Shown here piece by piece: positions 1 through 7,426 of a DNA stretch of 10,842 nucleotides; positions within the stretch are counted from its first letter, which is position 1, and each line of letters starts with the position of its first letter. The position numbers were made by a program, and so were the translations under genes. Below the pieces are notes generated by a model that saw only the letters and a list, made by a program, of their open reading frames with translations, had not been told where the DNA came from and did not search any database. Source of the stretch: JAZGDL01 sp036477795 (GTDB lineage: Bacteria; Planctomycetota; Phycisphaerae; UBA1845); NCBI GenBank assembly GCA_036477795.1, contig JAZGDL010000183.1:1-10842 (forward strand), in the 5' to 3' direction.

Positions 1-1
1 A

Positions 2-610
2 TACATTTTCAGCCGGCGTGCGTTGGATTATATCCCGGTGTTGGGCTATCAGGACATTAAGGAGACTCTGATACCCCGTCTCTACCAGTGCGGCGAATCG
101 GTTCTCACCTACCAGACGGAGTTTCCCGCAGCACGGGTGACCAGTGTTGACTCCTACCTGGCGGTGAACGAGTGGGCCCTCTCCGTGCTGGTCGAACGAG
201 GCCGGGAGCACGTCGATTATGGGACAGGGTTTTGTGGGACAGGCTTTCCAGCCTGTCATCTGACCGGCTGGAAAGCCGGTCCCACAGGTCAACTGGTCCA
301 TCCATCGGCCTGCGTTGATGGATCGGCCCGGCTGATCGGGCCCGTCCTGATAGGGCCCGGCGGCGTAGTCGAGGCTGGAGCAACCGTTATCGGGCCGACA
401 ACCATCGGGGCAAATGGTACAGTGAAAGAAGGGGCGGTGGTCTGTCGAAGTGCGCTATGGGAAGGTGCGGTGGTAGGCCGCCGGACGGTCCTGGACCGCT
501 GCGTGGTCACGTCCGGTGCGAATGTACGTTCCGATTCGGCTCACCGCTATGTGGTGTTGTCCGCGTCGGACCCGTGTTTCCCACGTTTTGGGAATTGGTT
601 TGATCAATAG
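2..610 (+). CDS. Sugar nucleotidyltransferase with left-handed beta-helix tail (C-terminal part, 5' end outside window)
   Basis: The reading frame is open to the left edge, so the gene starts upstream; the TTG at 23 is not convincing as a start. The visible part begins with the end of a nucleotidyltransferase fold (GYQDIKETLIPRL, then SVDSYLAVNEWAL, the motif that usually ends the catalytic domain of NDP-sugar pyrophosphorylases). From about base 296 come isoleucine/valine-rich hexapeptide repeats (SARLIGPVLIG, GATVIGPTTIG) typical of a left-handed beta-helix. Family knowledge: such enzymes make NDP-sugars from sugar 1-phosphate and NTP in the cytoplasm. The neighbours suggest a role in exopolysaccharide precursor supply. 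Oddity: about 22 residues (bases 221 to 286) between the two domains are encoded by a palindromic repeat inserted in frame. The stop at 608 lies 13 bases before the BY-kinase start. The specific sugar cannot be told; the N-terminal signature is not in view. Confidence 0.8.
   Translation, partial: YIFSRRALDYIPVLGYQDIKETLIPRLYQCGESVLTYQTEFPAARVTSVDSYLAVNEWALSVLVERGREHVDYGTGFCGTGFPACHLTGWKAGPTGQLVHPSACVDGSARLIGPVLIGPGGVVEAGATVIGPTTIGANGTVKEGAVVCRSALWEGAVVGRRTVLDRCVVTSGANVRSDSAHRYVVLSASDPCFPRFGNWFDQ
221..286. repeat. Paired palindromic repeat inserted in frame in a CDS
   Basis: Bases 233-257 and 262-286 are the same 25-base unit in opposite orientation, differing at two positions (core AGGCTTTCCAGCCT against CCGGCTGGAAAGCCGG). 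Each unit is also palindromic on its own, so the DNA or RNA can fold as one long hairpin or two small ones. A partial copy (GGGACAGGG) precedes it at 221. The whole stretch is 66 bases, exactly 22 codons, and keeps the reading frame open in the linker between the catalytic and beta-helix parts of the nucleotidyltransferase. Looks like a REP-like mobile palindrome; the mechanism of spread is unknown. Confidence 0.75.
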
Positions 611-623
611 AGATGAATCCGTC

Positions 624-2951
624 ATGAAGGAACCGAATGATCAAGCCCGCGGATTCGAATCCGTGGGTTTCAACTCGGGCGATGTATCAGGCGGGGCGCT
701 GATGCATCATGCGGCGGGCGAAGCATTGCCGGCGACAGTCGCCGATGCGGGATACCCCAGCGGTCCGGCCGGGCCCGAAAACGCGCAATCCGTGCCCTTT
801 CAATCGTACCTGTCCATTCTGTCCAGGCACAAATGGCTCGCCCTATCGGTGTTCGTACTGATCGCGGGCTCGGCGATTCCGCTGGTGTGGGTGCTGGTAG
901 TTCCGCAGTACCGTGCCCGGGCAGTGGTGCGTGTCTCACCGGTTGTGCAGAGGCTGGTCTACCAGTACGAGGAAAACGGTGTGCTGCCGCTGTATCTATC
1001 CTATCTGAACACTCAGGTGGCAGTGATCCGCAGCCCGAAAGTGCTGCAACGTGTGCTGGATATGCCAGAGGTGCAGGCCACCGCGTGGTATAAGGCAAAG
1101 CCGGGTTTCTCGTTGCGCGGTACGCCGCCGCGTCTTCAGAGGCTCAGGAAGAGCCTGACGGTGGGCCCGCGGCGTAGCACGGAGTTGATCGACGTGGCTA
1201 TGGCAGCCGAGGACCCGGACGACGCGACGTTGATCGTTGACGCGGTCGTTGAACAGTATCTCGGTGTGGTCAACAGCACCGACGAAGAGAACGAAAACGA
1301 GCGCATGCAGCAACTCCTGGAGCGGACCAGCAGGCTCCGCGCGGAGGTGGATCAGTTGGTGCGTCAGAAGAACCTGGTATCCACCCATCTGGGCACGGAC
1401 CTGCCGGGTGAGCTCCGTTCGCACATCACCACGCACCTCAGCGAGCTTCAAGAAGAGTACGACACACTGCTGCGTGAACGGAGAATGAGCGAATGGCGGC
1501 TCACTCGGATACGGGGGCAGAGACCGGGAGGTGAAGACCCGGTGGAGCAGCCCGAGGACCTGGTAGTTACCGAGGGCCAGGTACGCTACATGGACGATTT
1601 GGAATGGCGGCGGCTTCGCCGGACGCTTGACGACACCCGCCACCTGTTGCGAAGCCTGCGCGAGCGGTTTGGTGAGATGCATCCGAGCGTCAAGCAGACC
1701 GTGGCAGACATCGAATACGCCGAAAGGAATCTAAACAGTCGTGAAACCGAGCTGGACGACCCCAACACCCAGCCGATCCGCGTGCTGGCCATGAATTCGA
1801 TCGGAGGAGTGCAGACGAATACTCCGCTGGTGGTCAACGATCCGCTGTGGCTGGAAAACGCCATCGCCGAGAGCAAGCAACTGGAAGAGCAACTTGTCGA
1901 AGCTATCCATAAACAGGAAGAGAGGGTTGTCGACGTCAGCAAGCGTGCCCAGGACCTGGAAGCGCTGCAAGAGAAGATTCGCTACAGTCGCAATGATGCC
2001 GCGCTGGTACGCGGACGACTCAACGTGCTGCGGACGGAGAGCAAGGCCCCCGGGCGCGTGGGGGTTGCGTCGCGGTCCATCAGGCCGTTCCAGCCCCACC
2101 GTGATCGACGGGTCCTGTTGACGGTGATGGCCCTGTGCGGGGCGTTGGCGGCGGGTGCGGGTGCGGCGTTGATGCGCGGGCTGCTGGATCCATCGGTGCG
2201 TCAGGCCGGCGACGTCTCGGCACTGGCCGCGGTACCGTTCCTGGGGTACCTGCCCAAAGTGCGTTTCGAGTCGGAGCTGTGGACCGAGCCTCCCGACGAC
2301 CTTCAGGAGGGCATGCGGATGATCCGTACTGCATTGCTCGAGCAGTTGAACGGAGAGAAGGGGGCGACGGTGTTGATCACCAGTTCAGGCGCTCAGGCGG
2401 GCAAGACCAGTGTCGCGATCCTGCTGGCCAGGAGTCTCTCCCACATCGGCAAGCGCGTTTTGCTGGTTGACGCGGACCTCAGGCGGCCGAGCTTGACGAA
2501 ACGTCTGGGCATAGAGACGACCACGGGTTTGACCGACGTATTGACCGAATCAGCCACGTACGATCAAGCGGTGGTTCGCGACCTGTTTCCGGGGGTGGAC
2601 GTTCTACCTCCGGGTAGGCACGCTTCTGCGCAGGACCCGGAGTTGATGGCCAACGGGGTGTTCAAGAAGTGCCTGCAGAGCTGGAAGAGTGAATACGACT
2701 ATGTCCTTCTGGATAGTCCGCCGATCCTGCCGGTGGCCGACGCCCGCATCATGGCCGCCCAGGTCGACGGGGCAATCCTGACGCTGCGGGTGTCTCATTG
2801 CCGCAAAGCAGCAGCTATTGACGCGGTCTCGCTGCTGGCGTCTTCCGGCTGTAGACCTCTGGGCACCATCCTGGTAGGGGCGGAGGAGAGCCTGCCCTAC
2901 CTGGGAGGCTACGGCGGACAGTATACCTACTCCGCTCAAGTTGTCGGTTGA
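624..2951 (+). CDS. Exopolysaccharide chain-length regulator fused to BY-type tyrosine kinase (Wzz/Wzc-like)
   Basis: A 775-residue inner-membrane protein in one chain, as in proteobacterial Wzc. A roughly 60-residue N-terminal tail precedes membrane segment 1 (about residues 71-93), a Wzz domain, long periplasmic coiled-coil helices (about 215-475), membrane segment 2 (about 497-516) and a cytoplasmic P-loop kinase. Kinase motifs: Walker A SSGAQAGKTS (587-596), Walker A' LLVDADLRRP (613-622), Walker B YVLLDSPP (693-700). The C-terminus carries a tyrosine cluster (Y759, Y763, Y767, Y769), the usual autophosphorylation tail. Family role: phosphorylation cycles control polymer length and export with a Wza-type partner, which is encoded nearby. 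The ATG at 624 is preferred over the GTG at 516 because the longer form overlaps the upstream gene by 95 bases; AGAG at 609-612 is a weak ribosome site. Oddities: a palindromic repeat lies inside the N-terminal tail, and the stop codon is part of a 7-base repeat array. Confidence 0.93.
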   Translation: MKEPNDQARGFESVGFNSGDVSGGALMHHAAGEALPATVADAGYPSGPAGPENAQSVPFQSYLSILSRHKWLALSVFVLIAGSAIPLVWVLVVPQYRARAVVRVSPVVQRLVYQYEENGVLPLYLSYLNTQVAVIRSPKVLQRVLDMPEVQATAWYKAKPGFSLRGTPPRLQRLRKSLTVGPRRSTELIDVAMAAEDPDDATLIVDAVVEQYLGVVNSTDEENENERMQQLLERTSRLRAEVDQLVRQKNLVSTHLGTDLPGELRSHITTHLSELQEEYDTLLRERRMSEWRLTRIRGQRPGGEDPVEQPEDLVVTEGQVRYMDDLEWRRLRRTLDDTRHLLRSLRERFGEMHPSVKQTVADIEYAERNLNSRETELDDPNTQPIRVLAMNSIGGVQTNTPLVVNDPLWLENAIAESKQLEEQLVEAIHKQEERVVDVSKRAQDLEALQEKIRYSRNDAALVRGRLNVLRTESKAPGRVGVASRSIRPFQPHRDRRVLLTVMALCGALAAGAGAALMRGLLDPSVRQAGDVSALAAVPFLGYLPKVRFESELWTEPPDDLQEGMRMIRTALLEQLNGEKGATVLITSSGAQAGKTSVAILLARSLSHIGKRVLLVDADLRRPSLTKRLGIETTTGLTDVLTESATYDQAVVRDLFPGVDVLPPGRHASAQDPELMANGVFKKCLQSWKSEYDYVLLDSPPILPVADARIMAAQVDGAILTLRVSHCRKAAAIDAVSLLASSGCRPLGTILVGAEESLPYLGGYGGQYTYSAQVVG
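646..667. repeat. GGATTCGAATCC-centred palindrome inside the BY-kinase N-terminus
   Basis: A 22-base near-perfect inverted repeat (11-base arms, one mismatch) centred on GGATTCGAATCC. It encodes residues within ARGFESVGF of the kinase's N-terminal tail. The same core occurs at 8271-8292, in degraded form at 4856-4876, and as the variant GGATTGCAATCC at 10591-10608, so it is a dispersed family and not a chance palindrome. Confidence 0.65.
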
Positions 2952-3063
2952 AGGTTGAAGGTTGAAGGTTGAAGGTTGAAAGTTGAAGGTTGAAAGTTGA
3001 AAGTTGAAGGTCGATAGTCGGGTCTTGGAACCTTTAACCTTTAACCTTCCAACCTTCAACCTT
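2946..3063. repeat. Tandem 7-base repeat array folding into a long hairpin (copy 1)
   Basis: Nine consecutive 7-base units, GGTTGAA or AGTTGAA, run from 2946 to 3008. A spacer follows, and at 3031-3063 a complementary arm built of CCTTTAA, CCTTCCAA and CCTTCAA units, so the whole can fold back on itself. The first unit contributes the TGA stop of the BY-kinase gene (2949-2951), and the array ends 14 bases before the GTG start of the next gene. There is no T-run, so it is not a classical intrinsic terminator. A related element with GGTCAAA/AGTCGAA units lies at 7362-7449. Confidence 0.85.
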
Positions 3064-3077
3064 CGCAAGGCGACGAA

Positions 3078-4853
3078 GTGGCCCTGGTTTGCATCATCCT
3101 GGACTCCCAGCCGCGGTTCATGAGAGGGCCGTCACGTTCGTTGCTGAGCATGCCGCTGGGTTGCGGCACGGTATTGAGCGAGCTGGCCGGCGCCGTAGCG
3201 GACGCGGGGTGTTCCGTCCTGCGCATCTTTCCTACCTTTGAGCATGACGGAGACTACGAAAGGGACATTCTCAAGATCGCTCCCGCCGGCAGCCGGCTGG
3301 CCGGTCCCGACGTTCTGACGACCCTGGTACACGAATACGAGGCCTCGGATCACGTCTTGATCGTTGACCCGCGTTACTGGCCGGTGGGAGGATTGGATAT
3401 TCCCGGGATTCTGCAAGAGGCCCGGGGGGGGCGCTGGGCGGTCCACGGCGTTTCCGTGGCGTCCGCGCCCGATGGCACGCAGGAATGCGTGCATTGCAAC
3501 GACGATGGACAGGTCACGCGAATCTCTCGGTACTATCAAGACGTCACGTGCTCGAAAATTGAAGCCATCGTGCAATCGTTGGTGCCGTTGACCTCGCCTC
3601 TGCAAGGGATCCATTTTGACTCGCTGGCCAAGCTGCGTGCGGAGTTGTCTGGGCGGGGGGTGTTGAGCCGCGACATGCCGGTGCCGTCCAGCATCATTGA
3701 ACTGGCCGAGGGGGCCGGTCTGCTGGCGCTCAACGAGCAGTACGCCGTCAACGCCGCATCCGGTGGAGAGGCGCCAGGTTTCAATGTGATTCGCCGGGGC
3801 GTGGTGGTGGGAAGCGGATGTGAGATCCACTCCGGTGCCCGCATCGTGGGGCCGGTGGTCATTCAGGACCAGGGCACCGTTGAAGACGGCGCCACCATCG
3901 TTGGTCCGACGGTGGTCGGCGAACGATGCACCATCGGCGCCGGATCACTGGTGGCCCAGTCGGTACTAGTCTCCGGCAGCGCTATCAGGAGTGAAAGCAT
4001 CGTCCGGCAACAAGTTGTGTGCGATTCCTGCTGGACGGAGCCGTCGGAAATACTCCGTCCGGACCGTTCCAGCCCGATCGACTTCGAATTGGCGCGAAAT
4101 CAACTGATCATGGGCGCGGACGTGTCGGCCACGTCCAACGTTCGCACCGATCGCTCGCTCTACACCACTTTCAAGGCCATCGTGGATGTTCTGGTGGCGG
4201 GTGTTTCACTGGTGCTGTTAGCCCCTCTGTTTCTGTTGGTGGCCATCGCGATCAGAATCGATTCGGCGGGCCCTGTGTTCTTCGGCCACCTGCGAGAAGG
4301 CAGAAACGGCAAGTTTTTCCGCTGCTTGAAGTTCCGGACGATGTGCGCCGACGCCGACCGGAGGCAGCGCGAACTTTATGCCGAGAATGCTCTCGACGGA
4401 CCGCAATTCAAGCTGGATAATGACCCCCGCGTAACGCGGGTGGGAGTTTGGCTGCGGGCCACCAACATAGATGAGTTGCCGCAGTTGATCAACGTGTTCG
4501 TGGGGCAGATGAGCGTCGTCGGCCCCCGTCCCTCTCCGTTCCGTGAAAACCAGATCTGTGTGCCGTGGAGACGGGCCAGATTGTCTGTCAGGCCCGGAAT
4601 TACAGGTCTCTGGCAGATTTGCCGAGATCAACGGTCAGAGGGAGATTTCCATCAATGGATCACCTACGACATCATGTATGTTCGGCATCTGTCCTTGTGG
4701 ACGGATTTGAAGATTCTGATAGCCACGGTCGTCACGCTGGGCGGCATGTGGAGCGTTCCTCACACGTGGATCGTGGGGGACGATCAGGCGACGCATGGCC
4801 GCGAGGCGGCTCAAGCCGGAGCGGGCATGGCCGGCGCACCGATGGGCGGTTGA
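3078..4853 (+). CDS. Polyprenyl-phosphate sugar-1-phosphate transferase fused to hexapeptide-repeat and nucleotidyltransferase-like N-terminus
   Basis: A 591-residue protein. Residues 1-230 look like a degenerate nucleotidyltransferase fold (RSLLSMPLGCGTVLSELAGA near the start, then HVLIVDPRYW), but the usual catalytic N-terminal glycine-rich signature is not recognisable. Residues 236-312 are hexapeptide repeats like those of the first gene. Residues about 360-591 are a bacterial sugar transferase: membrane hairpin 368-392, LKFRTM 417-422, the catalytic Asp-Glu pair D465/E466 in NIDELPQLINVF, VGPRP 481-485, RPGITGLWQ 505-513. This domain transfers sugar 1-phosphate from an NDP-sugar to undecaprenyl phosphate at the inner membrane, the first committed step. 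Family members are usually the transferase alone or with an N-terminal membrane domain; a hexapeptide fusion is unusual. The GTG start has AAGG at 3067-3070, seven bases upstream. A run of eight G at 3424-3431 lies inside the gene. Confidence 0.9.
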   Translation: MALVCIILDSQPRFMRGPSRSLLSMPLGCGTVLSELAGAVADAGCSVLRIFPTFEHDGDYERDILKIAPAGSRLAGPDVLTTLVHEYEASDHVLIVDPRYWPVGGLDIPGILQEARGGRWAVHGVSVASAPDGTQECVHCNDDGQVTRISRYYQDVTCSKIEAIVQSLVPLTSPLQGIHFDSLAKLRAELSGRGVLSRDMPVPSSIIELAEGAGLLALNEQYAVNAASGGEAPGFNVIRRGVVVGSGCEIHSGARIVGPVVIQDQGTVEDGATIVGPTVVGERCTIGAGSLVAQSVLVSGSAIRSESIVRQQVVCDSCWTEPSEILRPDRSSPIDFELARNQLIMGADVSATSNVRTDRSLYTTFKAIVDVLVAGVSLVLLAPLFLLVAIAIRIDSAGPVFFGHLREGRNGKFFRCLKFRTMCADADRRQRELYAENALDGPQFKLDNDPRVTRVGVWLRATNIDELPQLINVFVGQMSVVGPRPSPFRENQICVPWRRARLSVRPGITGLWQICRDQRSEGDFHQWITYDIMYVRHLSLWTDLKILIATVVTLGGMWSVPHTWIVGDDQATHGREAAQAGAGMAGAPMGG

Positions 4854-4855
4854 AA

Positions 4856-5046
4856 CCCGCGGATTCGATGCTGTGGTCTGGGGCTGGGCGGCGCGGAACC
4901 GGTCCTGGAATCAATTCATACGCTGGACCGAGAATCCCTTCTCACGCTGGACCGAGAATCCCTTCTCGGTCCCCCGCGGCGGATGGGTGCGAGAAAGGAT
5001 TCTCGCACCAGCAGGGTCAGACCGCTCCCTCACGGTCGCGGCTCGG
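4856..5046. repeat. Mosaic of short palindromic and direct repeats before the export gene
   Basis: The stretch between the sugar transferase stop and the export lipoprotein is mostly repeats. At 4856-4876 is a degraded GGATTCGAATCC-type palindrome (left arm CCCGCGGATTCG intact, right arm eroded). A 24-base perfect tandem direct repeat covers 4920-4943 and 4944-4967. A palindrome with 9-base arms, GACCGAGAA/TTCTCGGTC, sits at 4950-4971. Another with 8-base arms, TGCGAGAA/TTCTCGCA, is at 4988-5007 and looks like the same family inverted. CTCCCTCACGGTCGCGGCTC at 5025-5044 resembles a repeat I recall from planctomycete genomes, from memory only. The export gene's frame is open through all of it. 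Confidence 0.75.
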
Positions 5047-5047
5047 T

Positions 5048-6232
5048 TTGGCCCGCGGCTCGAGAGGTTCCGAAAGCGCTCGGCGTCTCGTTGTGACGGG
5101 CATGATGATCGGGGCACTGTCTGTGACGGCCCTGGTCGGATGCAGCGACCCACGCATCAGCCTTGACGAATTCGTGGCCCTGCAGAACCCCGTCGTGGAG
5201 GAAGGCGAGCCTGAAGCACCGCCGCGACCGGGGATGCACCCCATCGACCGGCACCTCGTGGATTATGCCGTTGGACGGGGCGACGTGCTCGAAGTCAACC
5301 TGACCGGGCTGCAAGAGCCCATGTCGTCCAACGTTTACCGTGTTCGTGTTGACGACAAGGGGGAGGTCGATCTGCCTCTGGTCGGTGCGGTGAAGATCGG
5401 TGGCATGGGCGTGTCGGAAGCGGAAAACGCGATAAAGACGGCGTACGTTCCCAGCATCGTTCGTCAGTTGACCGTGAACCTGGCGATCACGGAATATGAG
5501 ACAACGTCTGTAGTGGTGACCGGCGCGGTGTCGGCGCCCGGCCTGGTGCCACTGCGACGGACGGAGCGTAATCTGCTGTACGCGGTTCTGGCGGCGGGCG
5601 GGGTTTCCAGCGCCGCATCGGGTCACGTAACGCTGCATCGCATCCGCCGGCCCGGCCGGCAGGCTACTTTTGACCTGAGCGATCCGGTGCAACTGGAGGC
5701 GGCATTGGAGCAGGACCCGCTGGAGGACGGCGACATCGTGATGGTGGGGGCGGCCCAGCCGAACACTATCTATGTGGGCGGGCTGGTCAACCGCCCGGCC
5801 CCTCAGGCCTACCCCGCTGGCGCGAAGGTTAACGTGCTGCAGGTGCTGGCGGCCGCGGGCGGTCTGCGTGAAGACGTGTATCCTCTGGAGGGCACCTTGA
5901 TCCGGCGGATGCCGGACGGCAAGGATGTGCGGGTGAAACTGAACTTTGGGCGCATCAAACGGGGCAAGGATGAGAACATCACCTTGGCGGCGGGGGACAT
6001 CCTGTGGGTACCGGAGACGGCCGGGACCAAGATTTTGGACTTTTTCAACCGCAACCTGTTCATCCGAGGCGGCGTCACCATTACTTATAACGCGTCGGGT
6101 CTCGAATTCCTGAACAGCAATGCCAGACAGCAGTCGCTGCGAGGCCTGACCCTTGAGGATCAGTTTGACCCGTTTGGATTCCTGAATCAGAATGCGGCTT
6201 TGACTGCGCTGGGCTCCCGGCCTCCATCCTGA
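5048..6232 (+). CDS. Polysaccharide export outer-membrane lipoprotein (Wza-like, SLBB domains)
   Basis: About 394 residues from the chosen start. An arginine-bearing n-region and hydrophobic stretch end in a lipobox, ALVGC, with C32 as the lipidated residue, so the protein is exported and probably outer-membrane anchored. Residues about 66-150 match the polysaccharide export domain (YAVGRGDVLEVNL, GEVDLPLVGAVKIGGM). Two SLBB domains follow (about 154-233, starting VVVTGAVSAPG, and 240-322, starting IYVGGLVNRP). The C-terminus has a short amphipathic stretch, DFFNRNLFIRGG. Wza-type proteins form the outer-membrane channel for polymer and work with a Wzc-type kinase such as the one upstream. 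Start choice is uncertain: the TTG at 5048 gives a positively charged signal peptide; ATG 5102/5105 and GTG 5093 would leave none, and ATG 4868 would add about 60 residues from repeat DNA. No clear ribosome site precedes any of them. Confidence 0.88.
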   Translation: MARGSRGSESARRLVVTGMMIGALSVTALVGCSDPRISLDEFVALQNPVVEEGEPEAPPRPGMHPIDRHLVDYAVGRGDVLEVNLTGLQEPMSSNVYRVRVDDKGEVDLPLVGAVKIGGMGVSEAENAIKTAYVPSIVRQLTVNLAITEYETTSVVVTGAVSAPGLVPLRRTERNLLYAVLAAGGVSSAASGHVTLHRIRRPGRQATFDLSDPVQLEAALEQDPLEDGDIVMVGAAQPNTIYVGGLVNRPAPQAYPAGAKVNVLQVLAAAGGLREDVYPLEGTLIRRMPDGKDVRVKLNFGRIKRGKDENITLAAGDILWVPETAGTKILDFFNRNLFIRGGVTITYNASGLEFLNSNARQQSLRGLTLEDQFDPFGFLNQNAALTALGSRPPS

Positions 6233-6244
6233 TAGCGTGCGCTT

Positions 6245-7426
6245 GTGTCTCCTGAGCTTGTCCGTGAGCAACCGGCCGGTGTGAGCGAACTGTGCAAGAC
6301 CGTGGCGGAGATGCGTTCGCTCAGCGTGCGGGCCCTGGCCCGGATGTACCTGCCGGATGCCCGGATGTTCTGCCATTGTATGCGGCGCGGTCCCGACGGT
6401 GACCAGCCCGAGGGCGTGAGCCGCCGCTACACCGCAATCGTTCTGATCGGCCTGGCCAGCGAGCCGGCAGACACGGGGCGCGGGATTTGCAACGGAGACG
6501 ACCCCCTAGCGGTGTGTGGACGGTTGCTCTCGGATGTTGACACGGCGGAGGACCTGGGTGACGCGGCACTGACACTCTGGGCGGCGCGTCTGCTTGAGCA
6601 TCCCGGGGCGTCAAAGGCCTTGGATCGTCTGCGGGCCCTGGACCCGGCGCGCGGTCCGCATCCCACGGTTGAGGTCGCGTGGGCATTGACGGCGCTCTCG
6701 GTGAAGGCTGAGGCGCCGGGCGATCCGTCGTTGGCCGGGCATATCGCCAGGCGGCTGATCCGTTCATTCAACCATGACGTGGGCGTTTTTCCGCATTGGC
6801 CGGAGCAGGTGCCGCGCCCGTTTCTGCGCGGGCACGTGTTGTGCTTTGCGGATATGGTGTATCCGGTTCAGGCGCTGTCCTACTACCATCGAGCGACGGG
6901 CGACGGCGAAGCGCTGCAGACGGCGCAGCGCGGCGGTCAGCAGATGGTCGAAGCTCAGGGCCCTGAGGGGCAGTGGTGGTGGCACTTTGACGCCCGCACG
7001 GGTCGGGTTGTAGAAGGTTATCCGGTGTACGCGGTGCATCAGGATTCGATGGCGCCGATGGCGCTGCTGGCCCTTCAGGACGCCTGCGGAACGGACAACA
7101 GTGTTGCGATCGAGCGCGGAGTGCGTTGGCTGATGTCATCGGTTGAAATCGGCGGCAAATCCTTGATCGATCATGACGCCGATCTGATCTGGCGGAAGGT
7201 TGCCCGGCATGAGCCCGGCAAACTGGTGCGCGGCGTACAAGCGGCGGTTAGCCGGCTGCATCCCAAGCTGCGGGCCTCGGGGATGGATATGATCTTCCGC
7301 CCAGGTGCGATCGACTACGAATGCCGGCCCTATCACCTGGGGTGGATTCTGCATGCTTGGAGGTCAAAAGTCGAAAGTCGAAGGTCAAAGGTCAAGAGTC
7401 GAGGGTCCCCAGCTTCGGACCTTTGA
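6245..7426 (+). CDS. Unknown soluble protein of the exopolysaccharide locus, probably alpha/alpha-barrel fold
   Basis: A 393-residue protein with no signal peptide or membrane segment. It is rich in predicted helices with repeated aromatic patterns: VFPHWPEQVPRPFLRGH (181-197), YPVQALSYYHRATGD (206-220), GQWWWHFDARTGRVVEGYPV (242-261), then YAVHQDSMAPMALLALQ. This resembles the alpha/alpha toroids of polysaccharide lyases, epimerases and terpenoid cyclases, but I recognise no catalytic signature and assign no reaction. Location between an export lipoprotein and a glycosyltransferase suggests a role in polymer synthesis or modification (inference). The GTG start at 6245 lies 12 bases after the upstream stop without a clear ribosome site; GTG 6281 and ATG 6311 are alternatives. 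The last 20 or so residues (RSKVESRRSKVKSRG and on) are translated from the 7-base repeat hairpin, which also supplies the stop, so the original C-terminus may have been replaced or extended. Confidence 0.75.
   Translation: MSPELVREQPAGVSELCKTVAEMRSLSVRALARMYLPDARMFCHCMRRGPDGDQPEGVSRRYTAIVLIGLASEPADTGRGICNGDDPLAVCGRLLSDVDTAEDLGDAALTLWAARLLEHPGASKALDRLRALDPARGPHPTVEVAWALTALSVKAEAPGDPSLAGHIARRLIRSFNHDVGVFPHWPEQVPRPFLRGHVLCFADMVYPVQALSYYHRATGDGEALQTAQRGGQQMVEAQGPEGQWWWHFDARTGRVVEGYPVYAVHQDSMAPMALLALQDACGTDNSVAIERGVRWLMSSVEIGGKSLIDHDADLIWRKVARHEPGKLVRGVQAAVSRLHPKLRASGMDMIFRPGAIDYECRPYHLGWILHAWRSKVESRRSKVKSRGSPASDL

Noticed and set aside
2946..3063. CRISPR-like or telomere-like array
   Set aside because: Units are seven bases with no spacers and an inverted facing arm, so it is not CRISPR; nothing suggests a replicon end.
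3078..3770. A separate nucleotidyltransferase gene broken from the phosphotransferase
   Set aside because: The frame is continuous from 3078 to 4853 with no stop or internal start with a good ribosome site, so a single fused protein is the simpler reading.
5030..6376. A 448-codon open frame on the minus strand
   Set aside because: It is antisense to the export lipoprotein, whose SLBB and lipobox features are clear; its translation is arginine/histidine-rich without recognisable domains, as expected from a GC-rich shadow.
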